NCBI GenBank assembly: GCA_020847435.1
Contig: JADLBX010000012.1
Location: 1-64,000, forward strand
Source of the DNA: Anaerolineales bacterium
GTDB lineage: Bacteria > Chloroflexota > Anaerolineae > Anaerolineales > Villigracilaceae
Reading direction: 5' to 3'
DNA length: 64,000 nt
The notes under the pieces are model-generated. The model was not told the DNA's origin. It made no database searches and saw only the letters and a program-made list of their open reading frames with translations. The position numbers and the translations under genes were made by a program. This document shows positions 34,407-43,734 of the stretch, piece by piece (position 1 is the stretch's first letter; every line of letters begins with the position of its first letter).

Positions 34407-36041
34407 TTACAACTGATACATCGTAACTTTATTTTTACCGGCATCCTTCGAAAGATATAACGCGCGGTCCGCCGCCTGCAACACGGCTTCATCCGTCAAG
34501 CCGTGCTGTGGAAAGGATGCCGCGCCCGCCGAAAAGGTGGCGAACAAGTCCATGCCTTCATATTCGATGGCGGTTTCCGCAAAATCCCGACGCCACATCT
34601 CGGCGCGTTCATACGCGGTCTCGAGCGCTGCCCCCGGCATGAGGATGACGAACTCCTCCCCGCCATAGCGGCAGACCACATCGCCTTTGCGCGTATGCCG
34701 GACGAGGAAATCAGCGATCTTCCGCAGAACCATATCTCCGCAGCGGTGACCATACGAATCGTTGAAGCGTTTGAAGTTATCCACATCCATGATGATGACG
34801 GAAAACGGCGTCCCTTCGCGCGCCGCCCGCGAAATTTCCAGCGCGAGGAATTCCATCAAATAACGCCGGTTGTAGATCTCGGTCAACGGGTCGCGGATCG
34901 CCTGCTCCTGCAATTTATCGCGCAGCGCATTGATCTCCTCCAATTGACGGGTGAGGGATTCGTTGGCGAACGTCAGGTCGTTCTCCAGCCATTTGTGTTC
35001 GGTAATATCGTGAGCCACGATCACCCGCCCCTCCAACTGGCTCATTGAGTTGTAGAGCGCGGTCACTATCACTTCCAACATGCGCGGCGGGTCGCCGGGG
35101 ATCTGGATCTGCTCGCGCGTTTCGTTCGCGGCGAGGAAGCACTGAATGAGCTGGGGCCACTCGCGGAACACTTCGATCGGGTCGTGACCGACGATCTCAT
35201 CCATGCTTTTCCCGAGAATTTGCTGGGCAATCGAATTCGCATCCACCACAATATCGCGCGCATCCACCACGAAAACCATTTCGGGGATATGCTCCAAGAC
35301 CGTGTGGCGCGCAATGGGAATGAGATCAAAGATACGCAACCCAAATACGCCGACGGCGATCAACGAAGCCGCCAGCGTAAAAGTGACCGGCGTCAGGTCA
35401 ATTTGAAAAGACATGCCCGGCGCTACTTGATAGATAATGTTCGCCATCAGCGGGATCAGCACGGCGGCGATCAGGATATACATCTGCTGACGATATAAAT
35501 TTCGATATTGGATCGCCCGGCGGACCAGCAACCCCATCGCGGCGACGTTGAGAACATACACATACACCAACGTCACCCGATACCACGGACCCCGCTCGAT
35601 CACCAGCGGTCCCCCGCTATCGGTCAGTGCGTGGATCGAAGTATAGTAAAGATGCAGGAGTGTATCCGAAAGGATGAAGACCAGCGCAATGGCAGGGATG
35701 ACAAATGCCAGCGGCAGGACAAACTTGGTCCATTTGCGATCCAGCCGGGTATAGTACAGGGTGAAGAGGAACCAACAGACCGGCACGGAGAGAATGCCGA
35801 TATTTTCAAAGCGCAACCACGCGATCTTCGCCGGGAGCGTGGGTGAGAGGGTGATCATGGCATAGCCGAAACTCCAAACAGCCAGCATCACCAGCGTCCA
35901 GATGAGCGGCCGCAACCCCGGCGCGGGGTTGCGGCGCACAAGAAACGCCACCACCGCCAGCGCCGCAATGCTATTCAGCATCAAGATCGAAGCAAAGACG
36001 ATCCATTCAGAGTTCAAGAAAATCACCCGCAATTCGGACAA
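34407..36041 (-). CDS. diguanylate cyclase: 7TM sensor - PAS - GGDEF
   Basis: Seven hydrophobic helices (residues ~12-230) match the N-terminal 7TM histidine-kinase-type sensor module. A PAS domain follows (about 240-360; Asp-Ala-Arg-Asp-Ile-Val-Val-Asp-Ala-Asn), a short coiled coil and a GGDEF domain (about 385-544). The active-site loop is Gly-Gly-Glu-Glu-Phe, and Arg-Lys-Gly-Asp five residues before it forms an apparent product-inhibition I-site. It should therefore make c-di-GMP under feedback control at the membrane. The window also encodes an HD-GYP phosphodiesterase at 26.4 kb. Confidence 0.93.
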   Translation of the reverse strand: MSELRVIFLNSEWIVFASILMLNSIAALAVVAFLVRRNPAPGLRPLIWTLVMLAVWSFGYAMITLSPTLPAKIAWLRFENIGILSVPVCWFLFTLYYTRLDRKWTKFVLPLAFVIPAIALVFILSDTLLHLYYTSIHALTDSGGPLVIERGPWYRVTLVYVYVLNVAAMGLLVRRAIQYRNLYRQQMYILIAAVLIPLMANIIYQVAPGMSFQIDLTPVTFTLAASLIAVGVFGLRIFDLIPIARHTVLEHIPEMVFVVDARDIVVDANSIAQQILGKSMDEIVGHDPIEVFREWPQLIQCFLAANETREQIQIPGDPPRMLEVIVTALYNSMSQLEGRVIVAHDITEHKWLENDLTFANESLTRQLEEINALRDKLQEQAIRDPLTEIYNRRYLMEFLALEISRAAREGTPFSVIIMDVDNFKRFNDSYGHRCGDMVLRKIADFLVRHTRKGDVVCRYGGEEFVILMPGAALETAYERAEMWRRDFAETAIEYEGMDLFATFSAGAASFPQHGLTDEAVLQAADRALYLSKDAGKNKVTMYQL

Positions 36042-36071
36042 AAAAGACGGGTTTCCCCGTCGGTAATCGTA

Positions 36072-37346
36072 TCATGCAGTCCTATAATACCCCACATCCA
36101 CCGAATATACCCTTCCACGTTTGATAACTTGGCGGACTAAATTTGTCCCGTAGCGATAACCCAAGTGACGATAATCCGGCACGGAGAGGATGAGCATATC
36201 CGCCTGTTTGCCGACTTCGATGGAACCGATCAAATCGGACCTTCGGACTGCGTACGCGGCGTTGATCGTCGCGGCGGCGATGGCTTGCGCGGGGGTGATT
36301 TTCATCGCCCGGCACGCCAGCGCGATGATAAATTGCATCGACTCATTCCACGTGGTGCCGGGGTTGCAATCGGTGGCGAGCGCGAAGTACGCGTCGGCGG
36401 CGATCAGTTTGTGCGCGGGAGTGAAATCTTTTTCGGCAAGCCCGAACGGCGTGCCGGGAAGCGACACAGCCACCGTCTCCGATTTTGCCAACGCGGCAAT
36501 GTCCGCATCAGACGTAACCACAAGATGATCGGCGGACGCCGCGCCCAACTCCGCCGCGAGCGAGGCTCCGCCGAGATTGTCGAATTCGTCGGCGTGGATC
36601 TTGATCGGGAATCCCAGCGACCCAGCCACACTCAGGATCAGACGCGATTGGTTTAAGTCGAAGGCTTTGGTCTCGCAGAATACATCCACAAATGGGAGCG
36701 GATGGCGCGGCGCGTGAGTCCCCCACCATTCTTTGAGCATCGGCAGCATCGTCTCGCAGACGAGATCGGTGTAGCCTTGCGGGTCGTCTTTGTATTCGGG
36801 CGCGATGGCGTGCGCGCCGAGGAACGTGATGGCAAGATCGAGCGGACCCTCATCGTCGAGCGCGAGCAGGGCTTTGAGCAGGCGCAGTTCGGTCGCGGTT
36901 TGCAGTCCGTAGCCCGTTTTCGCTTCGACGGTGGTTGTGCCGTGCGCGAACATACGCAAAAGACGCGCGCGCGTCTGCGCGATCAACGCTTCGATGGAAG
37001 CCACCCGCGTCGCGCGGACGGTGGAGAGGATGCCGCCGCCTTCAGCCAGAATCTCCAAGTAGGGCTTGCCCGCCATCTTCATCTCGAACTCGTTGGCGCG
37101 GTCGCCGCCCCAAATGACGTGCGTGTGCGGGTCCACGAAGCCGGGCATCAGCACGCATCCGCTCGCGTCGAGGGTCGGCTCATCGGGGTAGGCGGCTTTC
37201 ATTTCGGCTGTCGTCCCAACCGCGACGATCTTTTCATCGCGCACCACAACCGCGCCGTCTTCGATGATGCCGAGGTTGCCGAGGATATGTCCGCGCTGGG
37301 GACCGCCTTGCAAGGTGAGGAGTTGGGAGGAGGAGTGGATGAGCAT
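36072..37346 (-). CDS. hutI: imidazolonepropionase
   Basis: Third step of histidine degradation, converting imidazolone-5-propionate to N-formimino-glutamate. The 424-residue amidohydrolase has Pro-Gly-Phe-Val-Asp-Pro-His-Thr-His metal ligands, Lys-Thr-Gly-Tyr-Gly-Leu, Ile-His-Ala-Asp-Glu-Phe and Ala-Thr-Asp-Cys-Asn-Pro-Gly-Thr. No other hut genes are in the window, so the pathway must be encoded elsewhere. Upstream lies a heptanucleotide tandem repeat immediately before the start region. Confidence 0.95.
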   Translation of the reverse strand: MLIHSSSQLLTLQGGPQRGHILGNLGIIEDGAVVVRDEKIVAVGTTAEMKAAYPDEPTLDASGCVLMPGFVDPHTHVIWGGDRANEFEMKMAGKPYLEILAEGGGILSTVRATRVASIEALIAQTRARLLRMFAHGTTTVEAKTGYGLQTATELRLLKALLALDDEGPLDLAITFLGAHAIAPEYKDDPQGYTDLVCETMLPMLKEWWGTHAPRHPLPFVDVFCETKAFDLNQSRLILSVAGSLGFPIKIHADEFDNLGGASLAAELGAASADHLVVTSDADIAALAKSETVAVSLPGTPFGLAEKDFTPAHKLIAADAYFALATDCNPGTTWNESMQFIIALACRAMKITPAQAIAAATINAAYAVRRSDLIGSIEVGKQADMLILSVPDYRHLGYRYGTNLVRQVIKRGRVYSVDVGYYRTA

Positions 37347-37354
37347 GAGGAGTT

Positions 37355-37393
37355 ATTGGTAATTGGTAATTGGTGATTGGAGACTGGAGATTT
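37355..37393. repeat. heptanucleotide tandem repeat (ATTGGTA/ATTGGAG)
   Basis: Five and a half 7-bp units (ATTGGTA, ATTGGTA, ATTGGTG, ATTGGAG, ACTGGAG, ATT) between hutI and the lipoprotein gene. It resembles the short tandemly repeated repetitive (STRR) heptamers described in cyanobacteria. Confidence 0.85.
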
Positions 37394-37432
37394 GAGGAGG
37401 ATTGGCTGGTGGGGTAATTTAACCACAGATGA

Positions 37433-39517
37433 TCATGGTTCCGGGATTCCCCATACTCGGATGACGCCATCTCCCGCTGTAACCAGATATCGACCATCCG
37501 GGGTAAAACTTGCAGAACAACAGACATTTAGAGTCCGCAATTCGATTCCACTCTTGATGTTCCACAAACGTGTTGTTTGATCCCATCCAATCGAAACCAA
37601 CAAATCAGATTTAGGGCTGAACATCAAACTCTTGATCGCACCTATCCAGCCGTCTCCACCACGTCGTTCATGCTTATCCAAATGGAGTAATTGTCTTTTG
37701 CTTGTGACATCCCAAACAAATATACCTTTTACATTTCCAAAGGCAAGGTATGTGCCATCCTGATTCAGAGCAAAAGATTCTAAATACTGCGGATCCGCAA
37801 TGACAGCGTAGGGAAGAACTATCGTTTGATCTGTGGTTACATCCCTAAACGATGGGTTTTGTCCATCCGCGCTATTTTCATATTCAAGCACAACTAAATC
37901 CCCCTGTGCATTGAAATGAAAATTGTCAGTTGCAAATGGGTCGGCATAGGAATATGCGTAAAAATTTTTCCCGACCTTTTCCAATGATTTAGTAATTAGA
38001 TCAAATTCCAAAATATAGTTCTCAAAACTTTGAGACAGGTATATTTTTGTTCCATCGGGGGAAAACGCAATTGGTCCTGAAAAATCTGACTGAAATTTGG
38101 ATTCATAAATAACTTGCCTTGAATCTACATTCAGAATTTGCAATATATGATCGCCCAAGATAGCAACTGTTCTGCGATCAGGCGCAAATGCAAAACCCGT
38201 GATTTCACAACACTCCATCTTAATAACAATCACATTTTCATTTGTTTGTAGGTCAATCAGAGTAATCTGCCCAGCTGGATACCTCATGGCAACCAAATAT
38301 CTTTCAAAACCATTCACAAACATCAAGCCGGTCTCAACGCCATCAAATTCAGGGAAATCCAGATTTCTAATGGTTACATCATCCTTTACCGACATAACAT
38401 GTACAACATCTCCTTCCCCATATACCAGAAAATGACCATCGGGACTTATTGCCAGCAAAATATTAGAATAGGATGGCGCGTCAATATTTGTATCTACGCT
38501 CTTAATCTCCTTGCCGGATAACAAATCAAAGACCGTTACCTGCTGTTCCTTGACACAGATACCATAGTTGCCAATACCCGCTAGATCGCCATCACAAAAT
38601 GAAAGCGTAGAGCGCGCTTCCGTATTCATGTTCAGCACAAGATTTGTGTCTTCAAAGCTGGAGATGAATAAATTAGAACCATCGGCATTGAATATCATAT
38701 TGTATGGAGCGCGAGTTTTCATCCAATTTTCCACTTCAACTTCTTCACCAGTCTCGGATTCGATTACAGTTACTCCACTTTGTCCACCAAAAAACAATTG
38801 CCTGCCATCGGGTGTAAATTCAAGCGCTTGTGTTAAATACCAAATATCGCTCTGCATGAAAATCTGGCGTCCGGTCTTTGCATCCCATAGAATCATAGCT
38901 AACTGTGGCGAACCACACCCACGACAAGTTCCACCAATTGCCGCAACATACCCACCTCTACCATAAGCCAGCTTGCTTATGCTGACTAACGCGCCGTCGA
39001 GGCTCATCATCTGTTGCCCTGATGATACATTCCAGAGGCTAGCTTCCCCATTTACTGCTACTGCCAACACGTTACCGTCTGGACTGAATGCAATTGCGGA
39101 AACCGAGTCATTTACATCAATGAAGCCGTTCTGCTCAAATGTCGAACCATCATAGAGATATACGCCCCGCCCTGTTGCCACTGCGAAACGCTTTCCGTCT
39201 GGTGAAAACTTAATATCATGAGCGGTGCCTGTCCCAATGATATTCAACCGTTTCATTTCTGTCCCTGCGTTATGCTCAGTCAAAGATAATGGGTGGGCAG
39301 AAACGGGAACCACATCCAACGGAGTAAAAGCGACAACAGGAGTAGTTGGAGCGCTTGTGGGAGAAGTTCTCTCAGTTGGAGTAGGCATCGTTGTCGATGT
39401 TGGCAAGGGCATGGAAGTTTCGTCAGCAGTAACTGTGATCGCCGGTGTCGCGGGAGCAGATACACAACTCGTTAAGGCGAGTACAACCGCTAAGGGAACA
39501 TAAGCAAGTTTTCTCAC
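37433..39517 (-). CDS. WD40 beta-propeller lipoprotein
   Basis: I choose the GTG at 39517 (694 aa) because AAGGAGAGATTGAA precedes it; the ATG seven codons earlier lacks a site. A signal peptide ending Leu-Ala-Leu-Thr-Ser-Cys is a lipobox, so the protein is anchored outside the cytoplasmic membrane. After a Thr/Pro-rich linker it has a run of WD40-like blades (Phe-Ser-Pro-Asp-Gly-x-x-Leu-Ala-Val, Trp-Asp-Val, Leu-Trp-Asn), covering one or two propellers to the C-terminus. Such propellers act as protein-binding scaffolds. A TATAAT box on the minus strand at 39583-39588 may be its promoter. Confidence 0.9.
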   Translation of the reverse strand: MRKLAYVPLAVVLALTSCVSAPATPAITVTADETSMPLPTSTTMPTPTERTSPTSAPTTPVVAFTPLDVVPVSAHPLSLTEHNAGTEMKRLNIIGTGTAHDIKFSPDGKRFAVATGRGVYLYDGSTFEQNGFIDVNDSVSAIAFSPDGNVLAVAVNGEASLWNVSSGQQMMSLDGALVSISKLAYGRGGYVAAIGGTCRGCGSPQLAMILWDAKTGRQIFMQSDIWYLTQALEFTPDGRQLFFGGQSGVTVIESETGEEVEVENWMKTRAPYNMIFNADGSNLFISSFEDTNLVLNMNTEARSTLSFCDGDLAGIGNYGICVKEQQVTVFDLLSGKEIKSVDTNIDAPSYSNILLAISPDGHFLVYGEGDVVHVMSVKDDVTIRNLDFPEFDGVETGLMFVNGFERYLVAMRYPAGQITLIDLQTNENVIVIKMECCEITGFAFAPDRRTVAILGDHILQILNVDSRQVIYESKFQSDFSGPIAFSPDGTKIYLSQSFENYILEFDLITKSLEKVGKNFYAYSYADPFATDNFHFNAQGDLVVLEYENSADGQNPSFRDVTTDQTIVLPYAVIADPQYLESFALNQDGTYLAFGNVKGIFVWDVTSKRQLLHLDKHERRGGDGWIGAIKSLMFSPKSDLLVSIGWDQTTRLWNIKSGIELRTLNVCCSASFTPDGRYLVTAGDGVIRVWGIPEP

Positions 39518-39734
39518 TTCAATCTCTCCTTGATTCATTGGCTATTGATTCGATTCTAATCGTTTTACTCACAACATATAGAATTATACTCACACACTGT
39601 GGCAAAAATGCACTTAAGCAGCTCTATCACACATGCAATCAAACCGGGGAAATTTACAACCTTTTTACATCGCCTCTACATTCTCATAACGTCCTCCTTC
39701 TACAATGGCAACACAGTAAAGGAGATGCTCTCAG

Positions 39735-40163
39735 ATGATCCAATTACGCAAAAGCGATTTGATCGCGATACTCGTTTGCGCGTTCCTTGTCGGCATTCTC
39801 CTGCCGATTCTTTTGCTTGATGCGCCGACAAGTGATATATCCATAACCACTGTGCCTACAAGCGATACACCCACGCCGAGTCCATCCCCTGTTGTTTCAA
39901 ACAGTGGGGATGCCTACTATCGCGTCAATGGAAACGATAAATTGCCCAAATTGAAACGTCTCTTCGGTGAGGATACCGACCTCACTCTCGTGTTAACAGA
40001 CAGCGGCGGGAAGGAAATTCTGCGGCTCGAACATCTCTACACCCTGCAAACCGACCTCAACGCCCTTGTTCCACCCGGCGACTATACGGCAACTTTCTAT
40101 GACGGCAGTGGCACAAAGTTGACGCCAGCCAGTCCTGTTTCCGACACGCTCACTATAAAATAA
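39735..40163 (+). CDS. membrane-anchored hypothetical protein
   Basis: Not recognised. A 142-residue protein with one N-terminal hydrophobic helix (about 8-28; no lipobox), a Thr/Pro/Ser-rich linker and a ~85-residue extracytoplasmic beta-rich domain. An AAGGAG site precedes the ATG. It ends 5 bases before the alpha/beta-hydrolase gene, which has the same anchor-plus-linker design, so both probably act at the outer face of the membrane. Confidence 0.75.
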   Translation: MIQLRKSDLIAILVCAFLVGILLPILLLDAPTSDISITTVPTSDTPTPSPSPVVSNSGDAYYRVNGNDKLPKLKRLFGEDTDLTLVLTDSGGKEILRLEHLYTLQTDLNALVPPGDYTATFYDGSGTKLTPASPVSDTLTIK

Positions 40164-40168
40164 ACCTC

Positions 40169-41182
40169 ATGATTAACATCAAAAAAATTTCATTTATCGC
40201 GCTCATTGCGATCGTCATCATCGCTGGGATGGGCATTGGATTTGTGGTTCGGCAGAAAATAAACACGTCCCCACGCACACAGCCGACTGAACCGAAAGCG
40301 GAAGCGACGGCTCAACCTCAAACGGGAAACGTCCCCACCGCGCCATCTCCAGCCACCGCATCGTCGAAGGAGTTGTACGCCGTCACAGTTACAAAGGACA
40401 TACCCTACGGGTCTGCATCCGATCTCACGCTCAAACTCGATGTGTATACGCCAAACGGAACGGACGGCGCGACGCCAGCCGTCATCTTTATTCATGGCGG
40501 CGGCTTTCACGGCGGAAGTAAAAACGGCGCGGCAGATGAAGCGGAAATGCTTGCCAGTTATGGCGTTGCAGTCATCGCGGTGGACTATCGCCTCTCAGAT
40601 ACTGCCATCTTCCCCGCCCCGCTCCATGACGTAAAAGGCGTCGTGCGCTTCATTAAAGCACATGCAAGCGAATACAACATCAACCCAGAAGCCATCTTTG
40701 CGCTTGGAGAATCGGCGGGAGGCGTACTCGCGTCGCTTCTCGGTGTGACGGAAAACAACCCGTCGCTCGAGGGCGACATCGGCGGCAACCTCGGCTATTC
40801 ATCGGACATTGCGGGCGTGATCAACATCTCGGGCTCGTATGTCGCGTCCATCGTGGATACGATGTCCAGCGGGATCAAACGCTCCATCGGAAGAGAAACG
40901 GGTTGCGATCCAGTGCCAAGCCCTGAGTGTGCTGCCACATATCAAGCGCTTTCCGCAGAGATGTACATTTCATCCGATGACGCGCCGTTTCTTATCCTGC
41001 ATGGCGACCAGGACCAAAGCGTGCCGCTTATCCAAGCGACAACGCTGAACGATGAAGCGCTTGCCGCAGGCATATCAAGCGAAATCTACGTCGGCGCTGG
41101 GTATGGACATGTCGCAGGGTTGCTCGCTCACTTCATGCCTGAGGTCATAAATTTTATCAATGCAAATGGGCTTGGCGGATAA
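40169..41182 (+). CDS. membrane-anchored alpha/beta hydrolase (carboxylesterase-like)
   Basis: A 337-residue protein with an N-terminal hydrophobic anchor (about 8-27) and a Thr/Pro/Ala-rich linker to ~65. The hydrolase domain has the oxyanion motif His-Gly-Gly-Gly-Phe, the nucleophile elbow Gly-Glu-Ser-Ala-Gly-Gly, the acid in Gly-Asp-Gln-Asp-Gln and the His in Tyr-Gly-His-Val-Ala. This is the hormone-sensitive lipase/BD-FAE type fold that deacylates small esters. It is likely extracytoplasmic. It follows the small anchored protein by 5 bases. Confidence 0.9.
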   Translation: MINIKKISFIALIAIVIIAGMGIGFVVRQKINTSPRTQPTEPKAEATAQPQTGNVPTAPSPATASSKELYAVTVTKDIPYGSASDLTLKLDVYTPNGTDGATPAVIFIHGGGFHGGSKNGAADEAEMLASYGVAVIAVDYRLSDTAIFPAPLHDVKGVVRFIKAHASEYNINPEAIFALGESAGGVLASLLGVTENNPSLEGDIGGNLGYSSDIAGVINISGSYVASIVDTMSSGIKRSIGRETGCDPVPSPECAATYQALSAEMYISSDDAPFLILHGDQDQSVPLIQATTLNDEALAAGISSEIYVGAGYGHVAGLLAHFMPEVINFINANGLGG

Positions 41183-41256
41183 GTTCAACAATGGACAACG
41201 CGCCTCCGCCATTCGGTTGGATTGCCAAATCCGAAATCTTCAAACCAAAAATTTGA

Positions 41257-41823
41257 TCATACTGAATTCTTCAACAAATACGTTGTCAGACTCCCCTCTT
41301 TCGGCGGCATGGCATAGACAAAGATCAGATTCGGCTCATCGAAGTGAGACGGCTCCCATTCTGAAAAATCTGCTGAGATGGAAACGATTCTCGCGCCGAT
41401 TTTGAGCTGGTTCGCCAAGTGGGAAGCGAGTCGCGGCATCTGACGGGATGTGGCATAGATGAAAACCACGTCCGCCTCTTTCAGGTCGGCGGTGAAAAAA
41501 TTTCCCCATTGGAGTTGAATCTTGTTCCCAAATCCGCTGGCTGTGACTCTCAGCCAGATTAACGCGCATTGCACAGGTCCGATCTCGACGCCGACGGCTC
41601 GCGCGCCGAATTCCTTTGCGGCGATCAACAAGACCCGCCCGTCCCCCGCGCCGAGGTCGTATAAAACTTCATTTGGCTGGAGATTCGCCAACTTCAACGC
41701 CGCACGGATGCGCTCTGGATTCGTCGGGCGCGAGGGCAATCCATATACCGCAGGAATGAAAACCCACAGCAAACCGAGGAGGAAGAGAAATAGGAAGAAG
41801 CCGTAAAGAATTAGAACGATCAT
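41257..41823 (-). CDS. class I SAM-dependent methyltransferase-like protein with N-terminal TM
   Basis: One hydrophobic helix (residues 3-27) is followed by a Rossmann methyltransferase domain with Tyr-Asp-Leu-Gly-Ala-Gly-Asp-Gly-Arg (motif I) and Ala-Val-Gly-Val-Glu-Ile-Gly (acidic loop). At 188 aa it lacks an extra substrate-binding domain. Similar short membrane-anchored proteins occur in many bacteria; the substrate is unknown. It is convergent with the esterase and separated by 75 bases. Confidence 0.85.
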   Translation of the reverse strand: MIVLILYGFFLFLFLLGLLWVFIPAVYGLPSRPTNPERIRAALKLANLQPNEVLYDLGAGDGRVLLIAAKEFGARAVGVEIGPVQCALIWLRVTASGFGNKIQLQWGNFFTADLKEADVVFIYATSRQMPRLASHLANQLKIGARIVSISADFSEWEPSHFDEPNLIFVYAMPPKEGSLTTYLLKNSV

Positions 41824-41870
41824 GGTTGCTCAGCCGTCTTCAGTCGGCTTCGTAATGATAGCACGGGGCT

Positions 41871-43079
41871 TCAGTCCCGTGCGGGCATACCAGTAAACCG
41901 TCTCGTCCATGCAATGACGCGCGGCAGAATGGTCACTTTTTGAGTCAACTCGCCGAGTGCGATGAGCGCAAAGATATTGAAGAGGGCAGACACCAGCACG
42001 ATTGGAAAGAAGCCAAAGCGCGTATAAATAAAAGTGGAAAGCAACGCGCCAATGGCGCGCCCCAGCGAGTGACCCGTCAGGTTGAACGACAGCAACGTGG
42101 CGCGCGCTTCGGGGACGAGTTCAGACATCAACGGGATGTGGCTGACCATGATGTACTCGAAGGTGATGTAATAGAAGAAGAGACCAACCAATGCGCCGAC
42201 GGGAGTCGTGCCGATGAACGGAAGCGCCAACGCGGCGAGCGCGTTCCCGACCAAACCGATGACCAACGCGCGCGTCTTGCCCAGCCGATCGGTCGTCAAC
42301 GCGACGAGACCTTCGCCGCTGAGTTCGGAGAGTCCGATCACGGCGGAGGCGCCAGCCAGCGCGGCGATCTGCAACCCGAACGAATCTTCGAGCCACACGC
42401 CGAAAATTAAATTGACCAGTTCATTGCTCGCGCTTGCCCATAACGCAATGGAGATGCCCGCAAGGGCGGGAATATTCTTCAGCACAGCAAGGTAATTGCC
42501 GCGCGAGTCGGAGTTCCGAACATGGTGCGTGTCTTCGTGGGGAATCATCCGCCAAAGGGCGATAAACATTCCCACGCCGAGTCCAGCCAAAAGGGGGAAA
42601 GGAGCCGTCCATCCGTAGAGGTTGATCAGCCAGCCCATGATGGGAATCCCCGCGATGAACGATAACGACCATGCCACTTCGGTGATCGCCAACGCTGTGC
42701 CGCGTTGATTGTAGGGGACGCGGTCGCCGAAGTAGGCTTGCATGGCGGGGTCGAATAAATATTTGCCGATGATGGCGAACAACAGCGCCGCGCTGAGGGT
42801 GTAGAGGTTTGGCGCGAACGCCACCAAACCCATGCCGAACGTAAAGAAGAGCGCGCCCATCAACATCCCAAATTTTCGCCCGCGCTGGTCGGCGATGGGC
42901 GCGAACGCCGGGCTCAGCGCGCCGACGAGCGACCGCGCGGTGATCGCAAACGAGAAGGTGGTCAGGTCTACGCCCAGTCCGCGCGCGAATACCGCGAGGA
43001 ACGGGTACACCATGCGGTGCATCGTGTTGAGGATCGTCCGCAAAAGCATGAAGAAGAGGAGTTGGAATCGAAGGCGCAT
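41871..43079 (-). CDS. MFS transporter
   Basis: A 402-residue protein with about 12 hydrophobic segments and the MFS motif A-like loop Ala-Asp-Gln-Arg-Gly-Arg-Lys-Phe-Gly between helices 2 and 3, repeated weakly as Thr-Asp-Arg-Leu-Gly-Lys-Thr in the second half. It resembles multidrug- or sugar-efflux type MFS proteins, but the substrate is not predictable. Upstream there is a heptamer tandem repeat (43085-43112) that starts 5 bases before the ATG and would lie where a ribosome site is expected. Confidence 0.88.
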   Translation of the reverse strand: MRLRFQLLFFMLLRTILNTMHRMVYPFLAVFARGLGVDLTTFSFAITARSLVGALSPAFAPIADQRGRKFGMLMGALFFTFGMGLVAFAPNLYTLSAALLFAIIGKYLFDPAMQAYFGDRVPYNQRGTALAITEVAWSLSFIAGIPIMGWLINLYGWTAPFPLLAGLGVGMFIALWRMIPHEDTHHVRNSDSRGNYLAVLKNIPALAGISIALWASASNELVNLIFGVWLEDSFGLQIAALAGASAVIGLSELSGEGLVALTTDRLGKTRALVIGLVGNALAALALPFIGTTPVGALVGLFFYYITFEYIMVSHIPLMSELVPEARATLLSFNLTGHSLGRAIGALLSTFIYTRFGFFPIVLVSALFNIFALIALGELTQKVTILPRVIAWTRRFTGMPARD

Positions 43080-43084
43080 GGGAG

Positions 43085-43112
43085 TAATTGGTAAATCGTA
43101 ATTGGTAATTGT
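43085..43112. repeat. heptanucleotide tandem repeat (TAATTGG)
   Basis: Four units TAATTGG, TAAATCG, TAATTGG, TAATTGT immediately upstream of the MFS start codon. Same class as 37355-37393. Confidence 0.8.
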
Positions 43113-43199
43113 TCACATGACGGAAGGAAGCCGCAGAATTTTACCCTACCCATGCGTAACGCTTGACCAAACCGCGAATGGGAGTGACAATCGGCGCTT

Positions 43200-43682
43200 A
43201 TGGATTCACCTCCGCCTGCCAGCCTTGCTTTGGATTCTCTGGGAATCGAACACCGCGTCTTTGTCCACGGGACGCCTGTCCACTCCATGGAAGAAGCCGC
43301 GTCCGCCCGAAGCCAGCGACCGGGGCAGGTCGTCCGCAGTATTTTGTTTCAGGTGCGGGCGGGCGAATTCGTGATGGTCTTGATGGCTGGACCCGCTCAA
43401 GTGGATTGGAAAAAATTACGCGACCTCGTCAAACGCTCGCGCGTACGCATGGCAACCGAGGACGAAGTGTTCGAGGTGACGGGCTACCGAGTCGGGACGG
43501 TGAGTCCGTTTGGGGTGAAGAATCAAGTTCGAGTATTGGTTGATCCGAGTGTTTTAAAGGAAGAGGAAATCTCCATCGGTTCGGGAGTCCGCAACACGGC
43601 GATCATCATGAAGAGCGCGGAGTTGATCCGCGCGTTGAAGGATGCGGAGATCGTGCAATTGTCTGAGGGCGCTTCCGCGTGA
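43200..43682 (+). CDS. YbaK/EbsC-family aminoacyl-tRNA deacylase
   Basis: A 160-residue protein with the YbaK/ProXp fold: Phe-Val-His-Gly-Thr-Pro near the start, the Val-Val-Arg-Ser-Ile-Leu-Phe strand, Gly-Thr-Val-Ser-Pro-Phe-Gly and the C-terminal Ile-Ser-Ile-Gly-Ser-Gly-Val-Arg-Asn-Thr-Ala-Ile region. Members clear mischarged tRNAs (Cys-tRNA-Pro, Ala-tRNA-Pro and others). In place of the usual Lys in the first helix it has Arg (Val-Val-Arg-Ser), so specificity is unsure. Confidence 0.85.
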   Translation: MDSPPPASLALDSLGIEHRVFVHGTPVHSMEEAASARSQRPGQVVRSILFQVRAGEFVMVLMAGPAQVDWKKLRDLVKRSRVRMATEDEVFEVTGYRVGTVSPFGVKNQVRVLVDPSVLKEEEISIGSGVRNTAIIMKSAELIRALKDAEIVQLSEGASA

Positions 43683-43734
43683 GCGTCGGGTTCGTTCATA
43701 AACGGTTTTATAATTCGATTGATTCGAGGTCATC

